From an uncultured Porphyromonadaceae bacterium (GTDB lineage Bacteria; Bacteroidota; Bacteroidia; Bacteroidales; Muribaculaceae): DNA of 32,139 nucleotides. A program made the translations under genes and the position numbers. Below are positions 8,692 to 17,269 of the stretch, piece by piece (the stretch's first letter is position 1; each line of letters opens with the position of its first letter). Under the pieces are notes generated by a model. The model was not told where the DNA came from. It did not search any database and was given only the letters and a program-made list of their open reading frames with translations. Location: NCBI GenBank assembly GCA_947567425.1, contig CANOLV010000028.1:1-32139 (forward strand). Direction: 5' to 3'.

Positions 8692-9474
8692 ATGAATAAA
8701 ATAGTTGAGAAGGAGCATTTCTCGCAGAATGTGGTTAAGCTGGTGGTGGAAGCCCCGGCTATCGCGCGTTCGCGTCGGCCCGGTCATTTCGTTATAGTAA
8801 GGGCGTGTGAGCATGGCGAGCGTATTCCGCTGACTATCGCCGATGCCGACATATCCAAGGGAACCATCACACTCGTGGTGCAGAGCGTAGGCGAGTCTTC
8901 GCGCAAGATCTGCGCCTTGGAGGTAGGCGACTCACTGACGGACGTGGTCGGGCCGCTGGGGCAGGCCACGCACATCGAGAAGGTGGGCACGGTGGTGTGC
9001 TGTGGCGGCGGTGTGGGCGTGGCTCCGCTGCTTCCTATCATAAAGGGAATGAAAGAAGCCGGCAACAGGGTCGTGACGGTGCTTGCCGCAAGGACGAAAG
9101 ACTTGATCATACTCGAAGACCAGGTGACGCCGTATTCCGACGAAGTGATAGTGATGACCGACGATGGAAGCTATGGCACCAAAGGGCTGGTGACGGCCGG
9201 TGTGGAGAGCGTGATCCGGCGCGAGCATGTTGATCTGGTGGTCACTATAGGTCCGGCGGTAATGATGAAGTTCGTGTCGCTTTTGACTAAGAAATACGAT
9301 GTGCCGACGATGTGCTCGCTCAACACCATAATGGTCGACGGCACGGGAATGTGCGGCGCATGCCGTGTCACGGTCGACGGCAAGACTAAGTTTGTATGTA
9401 TCGACGGTCCGGAATTTGATGCGCATAAGGTGGATTTTGACGAGATGATGATGCGTCTTCGTTCGTATAATTAA
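8692..9474 (+). CDS. nfnA: NfnA-type subunit of NADH-dependent reduced ferredoxin:NADP+ oxidoreductase
   Basis: This is the small subunit of a flavin-based electron-bifurcating transhydrogenase, related to SudB and the dihydroorotate dehydrogenase electron-transfer subunit. An FAD-binding barrel with the flavin motif RIPLT (44-48) is followed by an NAD-binding domain with GGGVGVAPLLP (105-115). A C-terminal [2Fe-2S] site follows, with Asp216, Cys221, Cys224 and Cys236. The Asp plus three Cys pattern is that known for NfnA. Length (260 aa) is slightly below the ~280 of characterised enzymes. The large subunit follows 33 nt downstream. The assignment as Nfn, and not a sulfide dehydrogenase or an orphan glutamate-synthase-like pair, rests on pairing and the Asp ligand. 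Confidence 0.85.
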   Translation: MNKIVEKEHFSQNVVKLVVEAPAIARSRRPGHFVIVRACEHGERIPLTIADADISKGTITLVVQSVGESSRKICALEVGDSLTDVVGPLGQATHIEKVGTVVCCGGGVGVAPLLPIIKGMKEAGNRVVTVLAARTKDLIILEDQVTPYSDEVIVMTDDGSYGTKGLVTAGVESVIRREHVDLVVTIGPAVMMKFVSLLTKKYDVPTMCSLNTIMVDGTGMCGACRVTVDGKTKFVCIDGPEFDAHKVDFDEMMMRLRSYN

Positions 9475-9507
9475 GGACACTCACGAATTTTTAAGAAAAA
9501 AGAAAAT

Positions 9508-10974
9508 ATGGATAACAACAGGAATACTTCGGCTCCGCGTGATGCCGCATGGCGTGAGGAGCTACGTAAATCCATGTCGGCTAAAGAGAGGGGCGCTATA
9601 CCCCGCGTGAAGATGCCGGAGCTTGATGCCGCTTATCGTGTGACGTGCAATGAAGAGGTCAACCAGGGCCTGCCGGCCGAAGCCGCGGTCGTAGAGGCCT
9701 CGCGCTGTCTTGACTGTCCGGATCCGCAGTGCGTGACAGGGTGTCCGGTCAATATAAATATACCCGGCTTCATCAAGAATATACAGCGCGGAGAGTTTCA
9801 TCAGGCGGCCGTCGTGCTTAAGGAGACGAGTGCGCTTCCTGCGGTATGCGGTCGTGTATGCCCGCAGGAGAAACAGTGTGAATCGAAGTGCATCTACCAT
9901 AAGATGAAGAAGGAGCCTGTGGCTATAGGCTATCTCGAGCGGTTTGCCGCTGACTTTGACCGTCTGAGCGGCCAAAGCGCGTTGCCCGGGATCCCGGCTT
10001 CCAACGGCATAAAGATTGCCGTGGTCGGGTCCGGACCCGCGGGTCTGTCGTTTGCCGGCGATATGGTAAAGCGCGGCTATGATGTGACCGTGTTCGAGGC
10101 ATTGCACGAGATAGGCGGTGTGCTGAAGTACGGCATTCCGGAATTTCGTCTGCCGAATGCTGTCGTCGATGTCGAGATCGACGCGCTCGCATCCCTCGGG
10201 GTCAAGTTTGTGAAAGACTGTATCGTCGGCAAGACATACAGTTACGGCGATCTGCATCAGATGGGTTTCAAGGGCATATTCGTGGGATCCGGCGCAGGAT
10301 TGCCGAGGTTCATGGGCATACCCGGCGAGAATTTTATCGGAGTCATGTCGTGCAATGAGTATCTCACCCGTATAAATCTTATGGGAGCCGGCCATGAGGG
10401 CTACGACACGCCGGTGCTGAGAGGCCGCAATGTGGCCGTTATCGGAGGTGGAAACACGGCCATGGATGCTGTGCGCACGGCACGGCGCATGGGTGCCTTG
10501 CGGGCCATGGTGGTCTACCGCCGCAGCGAGGCCGAGATGCCTGCACGTGCCGAAGAGGTAAAGCATGCCAAGGAAGAGGGTGTGGAATTCCTGACCCTGC
10601 ACAATCCTTTGGAATATATGGCTGACGAGAAGGGCCATGTGACCACCATGCGGCTGCAGCGTATGGAGCTTGGCGAGCCGGATGCTTCCGGACGCCGTTC
10701 GCCGGTGCCAGTCGAGGGAGCGGTCGAAGACGTGCCGGTCGATTTGGTGATAGTGAGCGTGGGTGTCTCCCCGAATCCGTTGATTCCTGACTCGATCGAC
10801 TCGCTGGAGGTGTCGCGCCGAGGAACAATCGTGGTGGATGAAGCCACCATGAGGTCGTCATTGCCTGACATTTATGCCGGGGGCGACATAGTCCGCGGAG
10901 GCGCCACGGTCATACTGGCTATGGGCGACGGCCGTCATGCGGCCGCATCCATGGACGCGGCTCTGAAAGGATAG
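9508..10974 (+). CDS. nfnB: NfnB-type subunit (glutamate synthase small-subunit-like oxidoreductase)
   Basis: This is the large subunit partner of NfnA, a homolog of the glutamate synthase beta chain (GltD). The N-terminal domain carries two [4Fe-4S] cysteine groups: Cys67, 70, 75, 79 (CLDCPDPQCVTGCP) and Cys114, 118, 124, 128. An FAD Rossmann motif VVGSGPAGLSFAG (172-184) and an NADPH-binding motif VIGGGNTAMDA (about 310-325) follow. The C-terminus closes with the family's YAGGDIVRGGATVILAMGDG. In the bifurcating complex this subunit uses NADPH and ferredoxin while NfnA handles NAD. No glutamate synthase large subunit is adjacent, which supports Nfn over GltD. Confidence 0.87.
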   Translation: MDNNRNTSAPRDAAWREELRKSMSAKERGAIPRVKMPELDAAYRVTCNEEVNQGLPAEAAVVEASRCLDCPDPQCVTGCPVNINIPGFIKNIQRGEFHQAAVVLKETSALPAVCGRVCPQEKQCESKCIYHKMKKEPVAIGYLERFAADFDRLSGQSALPGIPASNGIKIAVVGSGPAGLSFAGDMVKRGYDVTVFEALHEIGGVLKYGIPEFRLPNAVVDVEIDALASLGVKFVKDCIVGKTYSYGDLHQMGFKGIFVGSGAGLPRFMGIPGENFIGVMSCNEYLTRINLMGAGHEGYDTPVLRGRNVAVIGGGNTAMDAVRTARRMGALRAMVVYRRSEAEMPARAEEVKHAKEEGVEFLTLHNPLEYMADEKGHVTTMRLQRMELGEPDASGRRSPVPVEGAVEDVPVDLVIVSVGVSPNPLIPDSIDSLEVSRRGTIVVDEATMRSSLPDIYAGGDIVRGGATVILAMGDGRHAAASMDAALKG

Positions 10975-10994
10975 GGGTTGCCATAAAATTTACC

Positions 10995-11033
10995 GTCTCC
11001 CCCTGCGCAGATAATCCCTGCGCAGGGGGAGAC
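10995..11033. terminator. Bidirectional terminator between convergent genes
   Basis: A perfect 16-bp GC-rich inverted repeat (left arm 10995-11010, right arm 11018-11033) with a 7-nt loop sits between the nfnB stop and the MATE gene stop. T-rich sequence follows on the minus-strand side (AAATTTTA in complement); the plus side is less T-rich. Confidence 0.8.
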
Positions 11034-11052
11034 GCTTTATATCGTACAAGGT

Positions 11053-12444
11053 TTAGCCGAACGATGCTTTAAGAGGATGTGTCTGCTTGTTCAGTACGCG
11101 CATCTGCCAGATCACCATTATGACAGTGGTGATGATGCACATGGCGTCGGATGTCGGAAATGCCGCCCACACGCCTTCAAGCCCGAAATGTTCTGGAAGT
11201 ATCAGCAACAGCGGAATCAGGAAGATCACCTGGCGTATGAGGCTGAGGAAGATTGATTTACCGGCCATGCCTATGGATTGGAACAGTGTCGTGGCAATGA
11301 TGGGGAATCCCACTATCCAGAATGACACCGTGGCTGTGCGCAGCCCCTTGCAGGTGGCGTTGATAAGTTCGGGGTCGACTGTGAATGCGCGGGCTATGAC
11401 CTCTGGCCAGAACACGCTGACGCATGCGCCTATGGACGTGACTAAAGTGCCGGCGGCGGCCGAAAGCCAAAATGCACGCTTCATGCGGTCGTAGCGTCCG
11501 GCTCCGTAATTGTAGCCGAGGATAGGCTGTATGCCCTGGCAGATGCCCACCACCACCATGCACAGGAGCGACGTATAGGTGGAGAATATGCCTACTGCCC
11601 CCACCGCCACATCGCCTCCGTAGGTGTACAGGGCATGGTTGATGATGGTGTTGATGGCGGAGGCGCAGAAATTGACTATGCTTGGAGCCGCGCCGATGCC
11701 TATTATGGAGACTATTATCTTCCAGTCAAGCCGGTATATGCCGCGTTTGAAGTGCAGGACGGAGTCTTTTCTGCAGAAGTGTGCCAGCACGAATGCCATT
11801 CCCACGGTCATGGATATGTCGGTGGCTATCGCGGCACCCTTTATGCCCATATTCAGGACGAATATGAATATCGGAGCCAGTATGACGTTGCATCCGGCGC
11901 CGATGAACATGGTTATCATGGCCGCCTTGGGGTAGCCGGATGCTCTCATAACGTTGTTGAGACTGTACATTATGTTCATTACCATCATGCCGGGCAGCAG
12001 ATACAGCATAAAGTCGCGGGCATAAGGCAGGGTGACGTCCGATGCGCCGAACGCACGCAGGATGTCGTCGAGGAATATCGCGAACAAGCTTATGTAGACG
12101 AGTGCGTTGGCTATGATGAGCACCACCGAATTGCCGAGCACCCTTTGTGCGCCGGCAAGGTTGTCCTGTCCGAGGAGAATGGAGACTCTCGCCGATGCGC
12201 CGGCGCCGATCAGCACTCCGATGGCGGCGCTCAGGTTCATCACCGGAAATGTTATTGCCAGTCCGGCTATGGCCTCAGGACCTACGCCGCGTCCGATGAA
12301 TATGCGGTCGATGACATTGTACAGCGACATTACCACCATGCCGATCACGGCAGGCAGGCTGTATTCCCAGAGCAGGCGTCCTATCGGACGCGTGGCGAGT
12401 TCGCTTACATCCGTATTGGTCTTTATTTGCTGATTATTCTCCAT
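11053..12444 (-). CDS. MATE-family multidrug/cation exporter
   Basis: This is an integral inner-membrane antiporter of the multidrug and toxic compound extrusion family, driven by Na+ or H+. The 463 residues comprise about twelve hydrophobic segments arranged as two pseudo-symmetrical halves. The first half begins at LLWEYSLPAVIGMVVMSLYN with the family signature NVIDRIFIGRGVG. The substrate cannot be predicted; it is closest in feel to the MepA-like branch. The start overlaps the end of the phosphatase gene by 11 nt, so translation is coupled. Confidence 0.92.
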   Translation of the reverse strand: MENNQQIKTNTDVSELATRPIGRLLWEYSLPAVIGMVVMSLYNVIDRIFIGRGVGPEAIAGLAITFPVMNLSAAIGVLIGAGASARVSILLGQDNLAGAQRVLGNSVVLIIANALVYISLFAIFLDDILRAFGASDVTLPYARDFMLYLLPGMMVMNIMYSLNNVMRASGYPKAAMITMFIGAGCNVILAPIFIFVLNMGIKGAAIATDISMTVGMAFVLAHFCRKDSVLHFKRGIYRLDWKIIVSIIGIGAAPSIVNFCASAINTIINHALYTYGGDVAVGAVGIFSTYTSLLCMVVVGICQGIQPILGYNYGAGRYDRMKRAFWLSAAAGTLVTSIGACVSVFWPEVIARAFTVDPELINATCKGLRTATVSFWIVGFPIIATTLFQSIGMAGKSIFLSLIRQVIFLIPLLLILPEHFGLEGVWAAFPTSDAMCIITTVIMVIWQMRVLNKQTHPLKASFG

Positions 12445-12964
12445 TGCCGGCAGTTAGTCGTTGATATAGGTTTTCACATGCGTCCTCGAGCAGGTCAAGC
12501 ACCAATTCAAATCCGTCGGCGCCTTCATAATACGGATCTGGCACGTAATCGTATCTTGTAGCGATACTGAAAAATCGGCTCATAGGTATGACCTTACGCT
12601 CATCCTCCATGGTAGGCGCCATGCTTTTCAGATTCCTTTCGTTTGAACTGTCCATCGCAACGATCAGGTCAAACCGTCCGAAGTCCAATTCGGTTATTTG
12701 TCGTGAGCGGTGGGTCAGTTCGTAGCCTCTTCTGCGTGCGTGGATGCGCATGCGTCTGTCGGGCATGTCGCCGGCATGGCCACCGTAAGTCCCGGCTGAA
12801 TCTATGACCCAACGGTTTGAGTCGCCGTGCCGTGCCGCTATGTCGTTCATAATGCCGTCAGCCGCGGGCGAACGGCAGATGTTGCCGAGGCACACGAAGA
12901 GTACCCGTAGCCGCTTCTTGCTCCTTAACCTGTCGATTATGTCTATATTGTCATGCTGTGTCAT
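12434..12964 (-). CDS. Low-molecular-weight protein-tyrosine phosphatase
   Basis: The cysteine-based phosphatase signature VCLGNICRS (Cys25, Arg31) follows the short strand LRVLFV. The general-acid Asp lies in the late DPYYEG motif. The 176 residues exceed the usual ~155 because of an N-terminal extension of about 18 residues and some loop length. Substrates are likely phosphotyrosine proteins or small phosphate esters; no tyrosine kinase is adjacent. The gene is the first of a two-gene unit with the MATE exporter (11-nt overlap). Confidence 0.93.
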   Translation of the reverse strand: MTQHDNIDIIDRLRSKKRLRVLFVCLGNICRSPAADGIMNDIAARHGDSNRWVIDSAGTYGGHAGDMPDRRMRIHARRRGYELTHRSRQITELDFGRFDLIVAMDSSNERNLKSMAPTMEDERKVIPMSRFFSIATRYDYVPDPYYEGADGFELVLDLLEDACENLYQRLTAGNGE

Positions 12965-12993
12965 GGACGTAATGTATGGTTGGTCTTGCTATG

Positions 12994-13001
12994 CAAAGAT
13001 A
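12994..13001 (-). promoter_or_regulatory. Probable promoter of phosphatase-MATE unit, -7 element
   Basis: On the minus strand this reads TATCTTTG, a strong match to TAnnTTTG, about 30 nt before the phosphatase start. The 271-nt space up to 13235 is a divergent promoter region; the plus-strand side has its own elements. Confidence 0.55.
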
Positions 13002-13174
13002 CAAAATAATTTATTTAGATGTGAAGTCCCTGATGCATCGTGACGGCGGCGCGGATTCCCGTAAAGGGATGTCTGCTTGATGTTTTTTTGACTAAAAAAT
13101 GTAAATTTGCGGTATATTGAATCGCCTTTAGGTTAATTAGGATTCAGGCTGTATAATAATTGAATTTAATTGCG

Positions 13175-13182
13175 TATCTTTG
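13175..13182 (+). promoter_or_regulatory. Probable promoter of the FGE-like lipoprotein, -7 element
   Basis: TATCTTTG matches TAnnTTTG about 53 nt before the ATG at 13236. A second match, TAAATTTG at 13102-13109, lies further upstream and could be an alternative promoter. Confidence 0.5.
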
Positions 13183-13235
13183 TTGATGTGTTAAGAGATA
13201 TTATTTGTTTTACCTAACAACATTTTTTGCAATTT

Positions 13236-14396
13236 ATGAGAAATTATTATGTGTACGGGGCTGTTGCCTTGTTGATTTCCTCCATGTCGTTGCAGTCGTG
13301 TAAAGATGATGACAATCCTGTGCCCCATGGAGTTGAAGTGGTGGAAGTGGAGAACGGCGGCACTATCTCAGTTTCGCCGGCGGAAGCTAAGTCGGGAGAA
13401 ACGGTGACATTGACCGCCACTGTCGACGAAAAGTGGGAATTCGGCGGATGGAAGGTCGTTTCTGGCGATGAGGATGTCGAAGTGGCTGATGCGTCGGCTC
13501 TTCAGACCACATTTGTCATGCCGGATGCACCTGTGAGCGTAAGTGCCGAATTCTTGGCTCCGGGTCAGAAGTTCGGATTGACGACCGTTAAGATTCCTGC
13601 CGGTACTCGTATGCTTGGATCGGAGCCTACCGAACCGAGCTACTATAAGGACGAGAAGCTGCATGAGGTGACTTTGACCAAAGACTTCTACATGAGCGCC
13701 TATGAAGTGACCAATGCCCAGTTTGCCGCGTTTCTTAACGATGTCAATGTCGGTCAGGACTGCAACGGTCCGGTGGGCGATGATGTCGAGGCATATCTGT
13801 ACGACTCGTCGACACGCGACAACGGAAGTTTCAATTTCGGCGTGAACTGGGACGGCGAAAAGTGGGTTCCTGCCGAAGGCTATGAAGATCATCCTGTCAT
13901 CTACGTTTCATGGTATGGAGCAGATGCCTATGCTAAGTGGGTCGGAGGTGCGCTTCCTACCGAGGCCCAGTGGGAATATGCCTGCCGTGGCGGCCAGGAG
14001 GAGAATCTTCCGTTTGGAGTCGGCGACGGAACTAAGATGACCAAGGGCATGGCTCAGTTCTATATATATGACTATTATGACTTGGCTCAAGGCGGTCGTG
14101 TGGTCGACAGCACTATCGAGGGCTATGTGTCGTCGACTTATAAGGTGGGTTCGTTTGAGCCGAACGCCTACGGACTGTATGACATGCACGGAAATGCCTA
14201 CGAATGGGTGGCCGATGTCTATGGTAATTATCCTGACGGCACTTTGGTAGATCCGGTAGGTCCCGAGTCTGGCAACCAGCGGGTGCTTCGCGGCGGAGGC
14301 TGGGTCAATTCTGGCCGTGAGCTGCGCACCGCCATGCGCTGGAGCGCACGTCCGACCGGCAGAATGGAGCACTACGGATTCCGTGTAGTGTTCTGA
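13236..14396 (+). CDS. Lipoprotein with InlB-like repeat and formylglycine-enzyme (SUMF1) fold domain
   Basis: I chose the ATG at 13236; an in-frame TTG at 13227 is less likely. A lipoprotein signal ends at LQSC with lipidated Cys22. Residues about 40-105 (GGTISVSPAEAKSGETVTLTAT to VSVSAEF) match the divergent InlB B-repeat/bacterial repeat type of beta domain. The remainder is an FGE-sulfatase domain: VKIPAGTRMLGSEP, FYMSAYEVTNAQFAAFL, LPTEAQWEYACRGG, GLYDMHGNAYEWVAD, RVLRGGGW and a C-terminal GFRVVF. The paired C-terminal cysteines of true formylglycine-generating enzymes are missing, so sulfatase activation is improbable. It is more likely a binding or structural protein at the outer membrane. 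It is monocistronic, with a terminator just downstream. Confidence 0.88.
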   Translation: MRNYYVYGAVALLISSMSLQSCKDDDNPVPHGVEVVEVENGGTISVSPAEAKSGETVTLTATVDEKWEFGGWKVVSGDEDVEVADASALQTTFVMPDAPVSVSAEFLAPGQKFGLTTVKIPAGTRMLGSEPTEPSYYKDEKLHEVTLTKDFYMSAYEVTNAQFAAFLNDVNVGQDCNGPVGDDVEAYLYDSSTRDNGSFNFGVNWDGEKWVPAEGYEDHPVIYVSWYGADAYAKWVGGALPTEAQWEYACRGGQEENLPFGVGDGTKMTKGMAQFYIYDYYDLAQGGRVVDSTIEGYVSSTYKVGSFEPNAYGLYDMHGNAYEWVADVYGNYPDGTLVDPVGPESGNQRVLRGGGWVNSGRELRTAMRWSARPTGRMEHYGFRVVF

Positions 14397-14431
14397 TCCG
14401 GCGGGATTGAAGCTAACGCTATCTGATCATA

Positions 14432-14476
14432 TCGGGGCAGGCACCGGACCATCCGGAGTCTGCCCCGACTTTTTGA
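14432..14476 (+). terminator. Intrinsic terminator of the FGE-like lipoprotein gene
   Basis: TCGGGGCAG (14432-14440) pairs with CTGCCCCGA (14460-14468), with an inner CCGGA/TCCGG stem, followed by CTTTTTG. It lies 36 nt after the stop codon. Confidence 0.85.
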
Positions 14477-14527
14477 TCAGTAGTTGAAAAATCGGAGCCT
14501 TCCGGACGGCAAATGAAAAAAAATCGT

Positions 14528-14535
14528 TACCTTTG
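14528..14535 (+). promoter_or_regulatory. Probable parC promoter, -7 element
   Basis: TACCTTTG matches TAnnTTTG and lies about 65 nt before the parC ATG, just after the preceding terminator. The -33 region is A-rich without a clear TTTG. Confidence 0.5.
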
Positions 14536-14599
14536 TAGCTGGCGTGCTATGCTTTGGCACGGCGCGCAGACTTCACCCCATGAATTTTCACATTAGCAG

Positions 14600-17254
14600 A
14601 TGACCGACGATAATAATACACTTGACAATAACGAAAAGGCAAAAACGCGTGCTACGCTCGACACCAAAGACGATGTGGTGAGGCATCAGTTGCGCGGAAT
14701 GTATCAGAGCTGGTTCCTTGATTATGCGTCCTACGTGATTCTGGAGCGTGCGGTGCCGCACATTACTGACGGATTGAAGCCGGTGCAGAGGCGCATACTC
14801 CATTCGATGAAGACGCTCGACGACGGCCGGTTTAATAAAGTGGCCAATATTGTCGGCAACACGATGCAGTATCATCCCCACGGAGATGCATCAATCAACG
14901 ACGCGCTTGTGCAGCTGGGGCAGAAAGACCTGCTGGTGGAGACGCAGGGTAACTGGGGTAATGTGCTTACGGGGGCATCAGCGGCCGCCGGGCGATACAT
15001 AGAGGCGCGTCTGTCGCCCTTTGCCCTTGAAGTCCTGTATAATCCGAAAGTCACCGACTGGACGGTAAGCTACGACGGGCGTAAACCGGAGCCTGTGACG
15101 TTGCCAGCCAAATTCCCGCTGCTTCTGGTGCAGGGTGTCGAAGGTATAGCGGTAGGGTTGTCGTCGAAGATACTTCCTCACAATTTTAACGAGATCATAG
15201 ACGCCGCCATAGCCTATCTGCGGGAAGAACCGTTTGAGCTGTATCCGGATTTCGTCACAGGTGGATTCCTGGATGTGGGAAAGTATAACGACGGCGAGCG
15301 CGGAGGCTCTGTAAGAATCCGCGCAAAAATAGAAAAAGTGGACAATAAGACGCTTGCCATCACTGAAATACCTTTCGGTAAGACCACTCTGTCTATACGT
15401 GATTCCATAGAGAAAGCCGCCGACAAGGGCAAGATAAAGGTGAAGAAGGTCGAAGACATGACTTCCGATAAAGCGCTGATATTGGTCCACCTGCTGCCCG
15501 GCACGTCTTCCGACAAGGCTATAGATGCACTTTATGCATTCACCGACTGCGAACTGAGCATATCGCCCAACTGTTGTGTGATTTCGGATAAAAAACCCTG
15601 TTTCCTCGGAGTCAGCGATGTATTGCGCCACAGTGTCGACACTACCAAGGATATACTCCGTCGGGAACTTGAGATCAGAAAGGGTGAGATCGAAGAGTCG
15701 CTTCATTTTGCCACGCTTGAACGTATATTTATAGAAGAGCGTATCTATAAGGACAAGGAGTATGAAGAGGGAAAATCTGTAGACGCAGTCCTTGATCATA
15801 TCGATCAGCGTCTTGAACCGTTCAAGCCGCATTTCTTCCGTGAGGTCACGCGTGATGACCTTCTCAGGCTTGAAGAGATTAAGATGAAGCGTATACACCG
15901 CTTCAACAGCGACGATGCCGACCGCCAGATAGCCAAATATAAAAGCGACATAGAGGAAATCGACGGACACCTGTCGCATTTGGTTGAATACACGATTGAC
16001 TGGTATGCGCGTCTTAAGGAGAAGTATGGCGATGCGTACCCGCGTCATACCGTGATTCGCGGTTTTGACAATATCGAGGCGGCTAAGGTGGCCGAGGCCA
16101 ACGAACGGCTTTATATCAACCGCGAAGAGGGCTTCATCGGCACATCTTTGAAGAAGGATGAATATGTGTGCAACTGTTCCGACATCGACGACATCATCAT
16201 TTTCTACAAAGATGGAAAATACAAGGTGGTGAAAGTTCAGGAAAAGTTGTTCGTGGGCAAGAATGTATTGTACATCAATGTGTTCAAACGCAACGATTCA
16301 CGCACTATATACAATGTCATCTATCAGAACGGCAAGGGCGGTACATTCTACATGAAGCGTTTTGCCGTCATCGGGGTCACCCGCGACAAGGATTATGATC
16401 TGACGCAGGGACTGCCGGGATCAAAAGTGGTGTGGTTCTCCGCCAATCCCAACGGAGAGGCCGAGGTGGTAAAGGTCACGCTTAAACCGAAGCTCAGACT
16501 TAAGACTCTGCAGTTCGATGTGGACTTCGGTCAGCTCGCCATAAAAGGAAAGCAGTCGCAGGGAAACATCGTGACTAAGAACGAAGTCCATAGATTTTCG
16601 CTCAAGGAGCGCGGAGCGTCGACTCTCGGAGGGCGGGAAGTCTGGTTTGATCCGGATGTGCTGCGCCTTAACTATGATAAGCGCGGTGACTTCCTCGGCG
16701 AATTTGCCGGTAACGACCAGGTGCTCGTGATTCTTAAGAGCGGAGAGTACTACATGTCGTCGTTCGATGCCGGCAATCACTATGAGGACAATATCCTGCG
16801 CATTGAAAAGTACCGTCCCGGACATGTGTGGACAGCTGTGCTGCACGATGCCGATCAGGGCTATCCCTACATAAAGAGGTTCACTTTTGAGCCGGCTGCA
16901 AAACGCACGCGTTTCCTCGGCGACAATGAAAAGTCGAGCCTCATACTGCTCAGCGACACCAACGGATGCCGCTTGGAGGTGACGTTCGGCGGTGGAGATG
17001 CTTTCCGTGAACCGCTTATTATAAATGCCTCGGAATTTATAGCAGTGAAAAGCTACAAGGCTAAAGGTAAGCGCCTGACCACGTTTGAGATGGCTGATGT
17101 CAAGGAGATAGAACCTATGGTCACGGATGACGACGAGAATGAAGAGGCTGTTCCGGAACTGGACGATGTTGATAATGACGAAGGTCCGGCCGAACCTGAC
17201 CGGTCTGACGATGAGGTACGCGATGAAATCAACGGTCAGCAACGCATATTCTAA
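14600..17254 (+). CDS. parC: DNA topoisomerase IV subunit A (ParC/GyrA family)
   Basis: This is the DNA-cleaving subunit of a type IIA topoisomerase that decatenates chromosomes with ParE. The breakage-reunion domain begins at YASYVILERAVPHITDGLKPVQRRIL. The quinolone-determining region is at about 91-101 (YHPHGDASIND) and the catalytic tyrosine is Tyr133 in AAGRYIEARLSP. The C-terminal part forms the degenerate beta-pinwheel seen in Bacteroidetes ParC and lacks the GyrA box, which favours ParC over GyrA. The extreme C-terminus is a long acidic tail. 884 residues is typical for the phylum. ParE is not in the window. Two envelope genes follow closely (15 and 24 nt gaps) and may be co-transcribed. 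Confidence 0.92.
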   Translation: MTDDNNTLDNNEKAKTRATLDTKDDVVRHQLRGMYQSWFLDYASYVILERAVPHITDGLKPVQRRILHSMKTLDDGRFNKVANIVGNTMQYHPHGDASINDALVQLGQKDLLVETQGNWGNVLTGASAAAGRYIEARLSPFALEVLYNPKVTDWTVSYDGRKPEPVTLPAKFPLLLVQGVEGIAVGLSSKILPHNFNEIIDAAIAYLREEPFELYPDFVTGGFLDVGKYNDGERGGSVRIRAKIEKVDNKTLAITEIPFGKTTLSIRDSIEKAADKGKIKVKKVEDMTSDKALILVHLLPGTSSDKAIDALYAFTDCELSISPNCCVISDKKPCFLGVSDVLRHSVDTTKDILRRELEIRKGEIEESLHFATLERIFIEERIYKDKEYEEGKSVDAVLDHIDQRLEPFKPHFFREVTRDDLLRLEEIKMKRIHRFNSDDADRQIAKYKSDIEEIDGHLSHLVEYTIDWYARLKEKYGDAYPRHTVIRGFDNIEAAKVAEANERLYINREEGFIGTSLKKDEYVCNCSDIDDIIIFYKDGKYKVVKVQEKLFVGKNVLYINVFKRNDSRTIYNVIYQNGKGGTFYMKRFAVIGVTRDKDYDLTQGLPGSKVVWFSANPNGEAEVVKVTLKPKLRLKTLQFDVDFGQLAIKGKQSQGNIVTKNEVHRFSLKERGASTLGGREVWFDPDVLRLNYDKRGDFLGEFAGNDQVLVILKSGEYYMSSFDAGNHYEDNILRIEKYRPGHVWTAVLHDADQGYPYIKRFTFEPAAKRTRFLGDNEKSSLILLSDTNGCRLEVTFGGGDAFREPLIINASEFIAVKSYKAKGKRLTTFEMADVKEIEPMVTDDDENEEAVPELDDVDNDEGPAEPDRSDDEVRDEINGQQRIF

Positions 17255-17269
17255 TATAACTAAGACACC

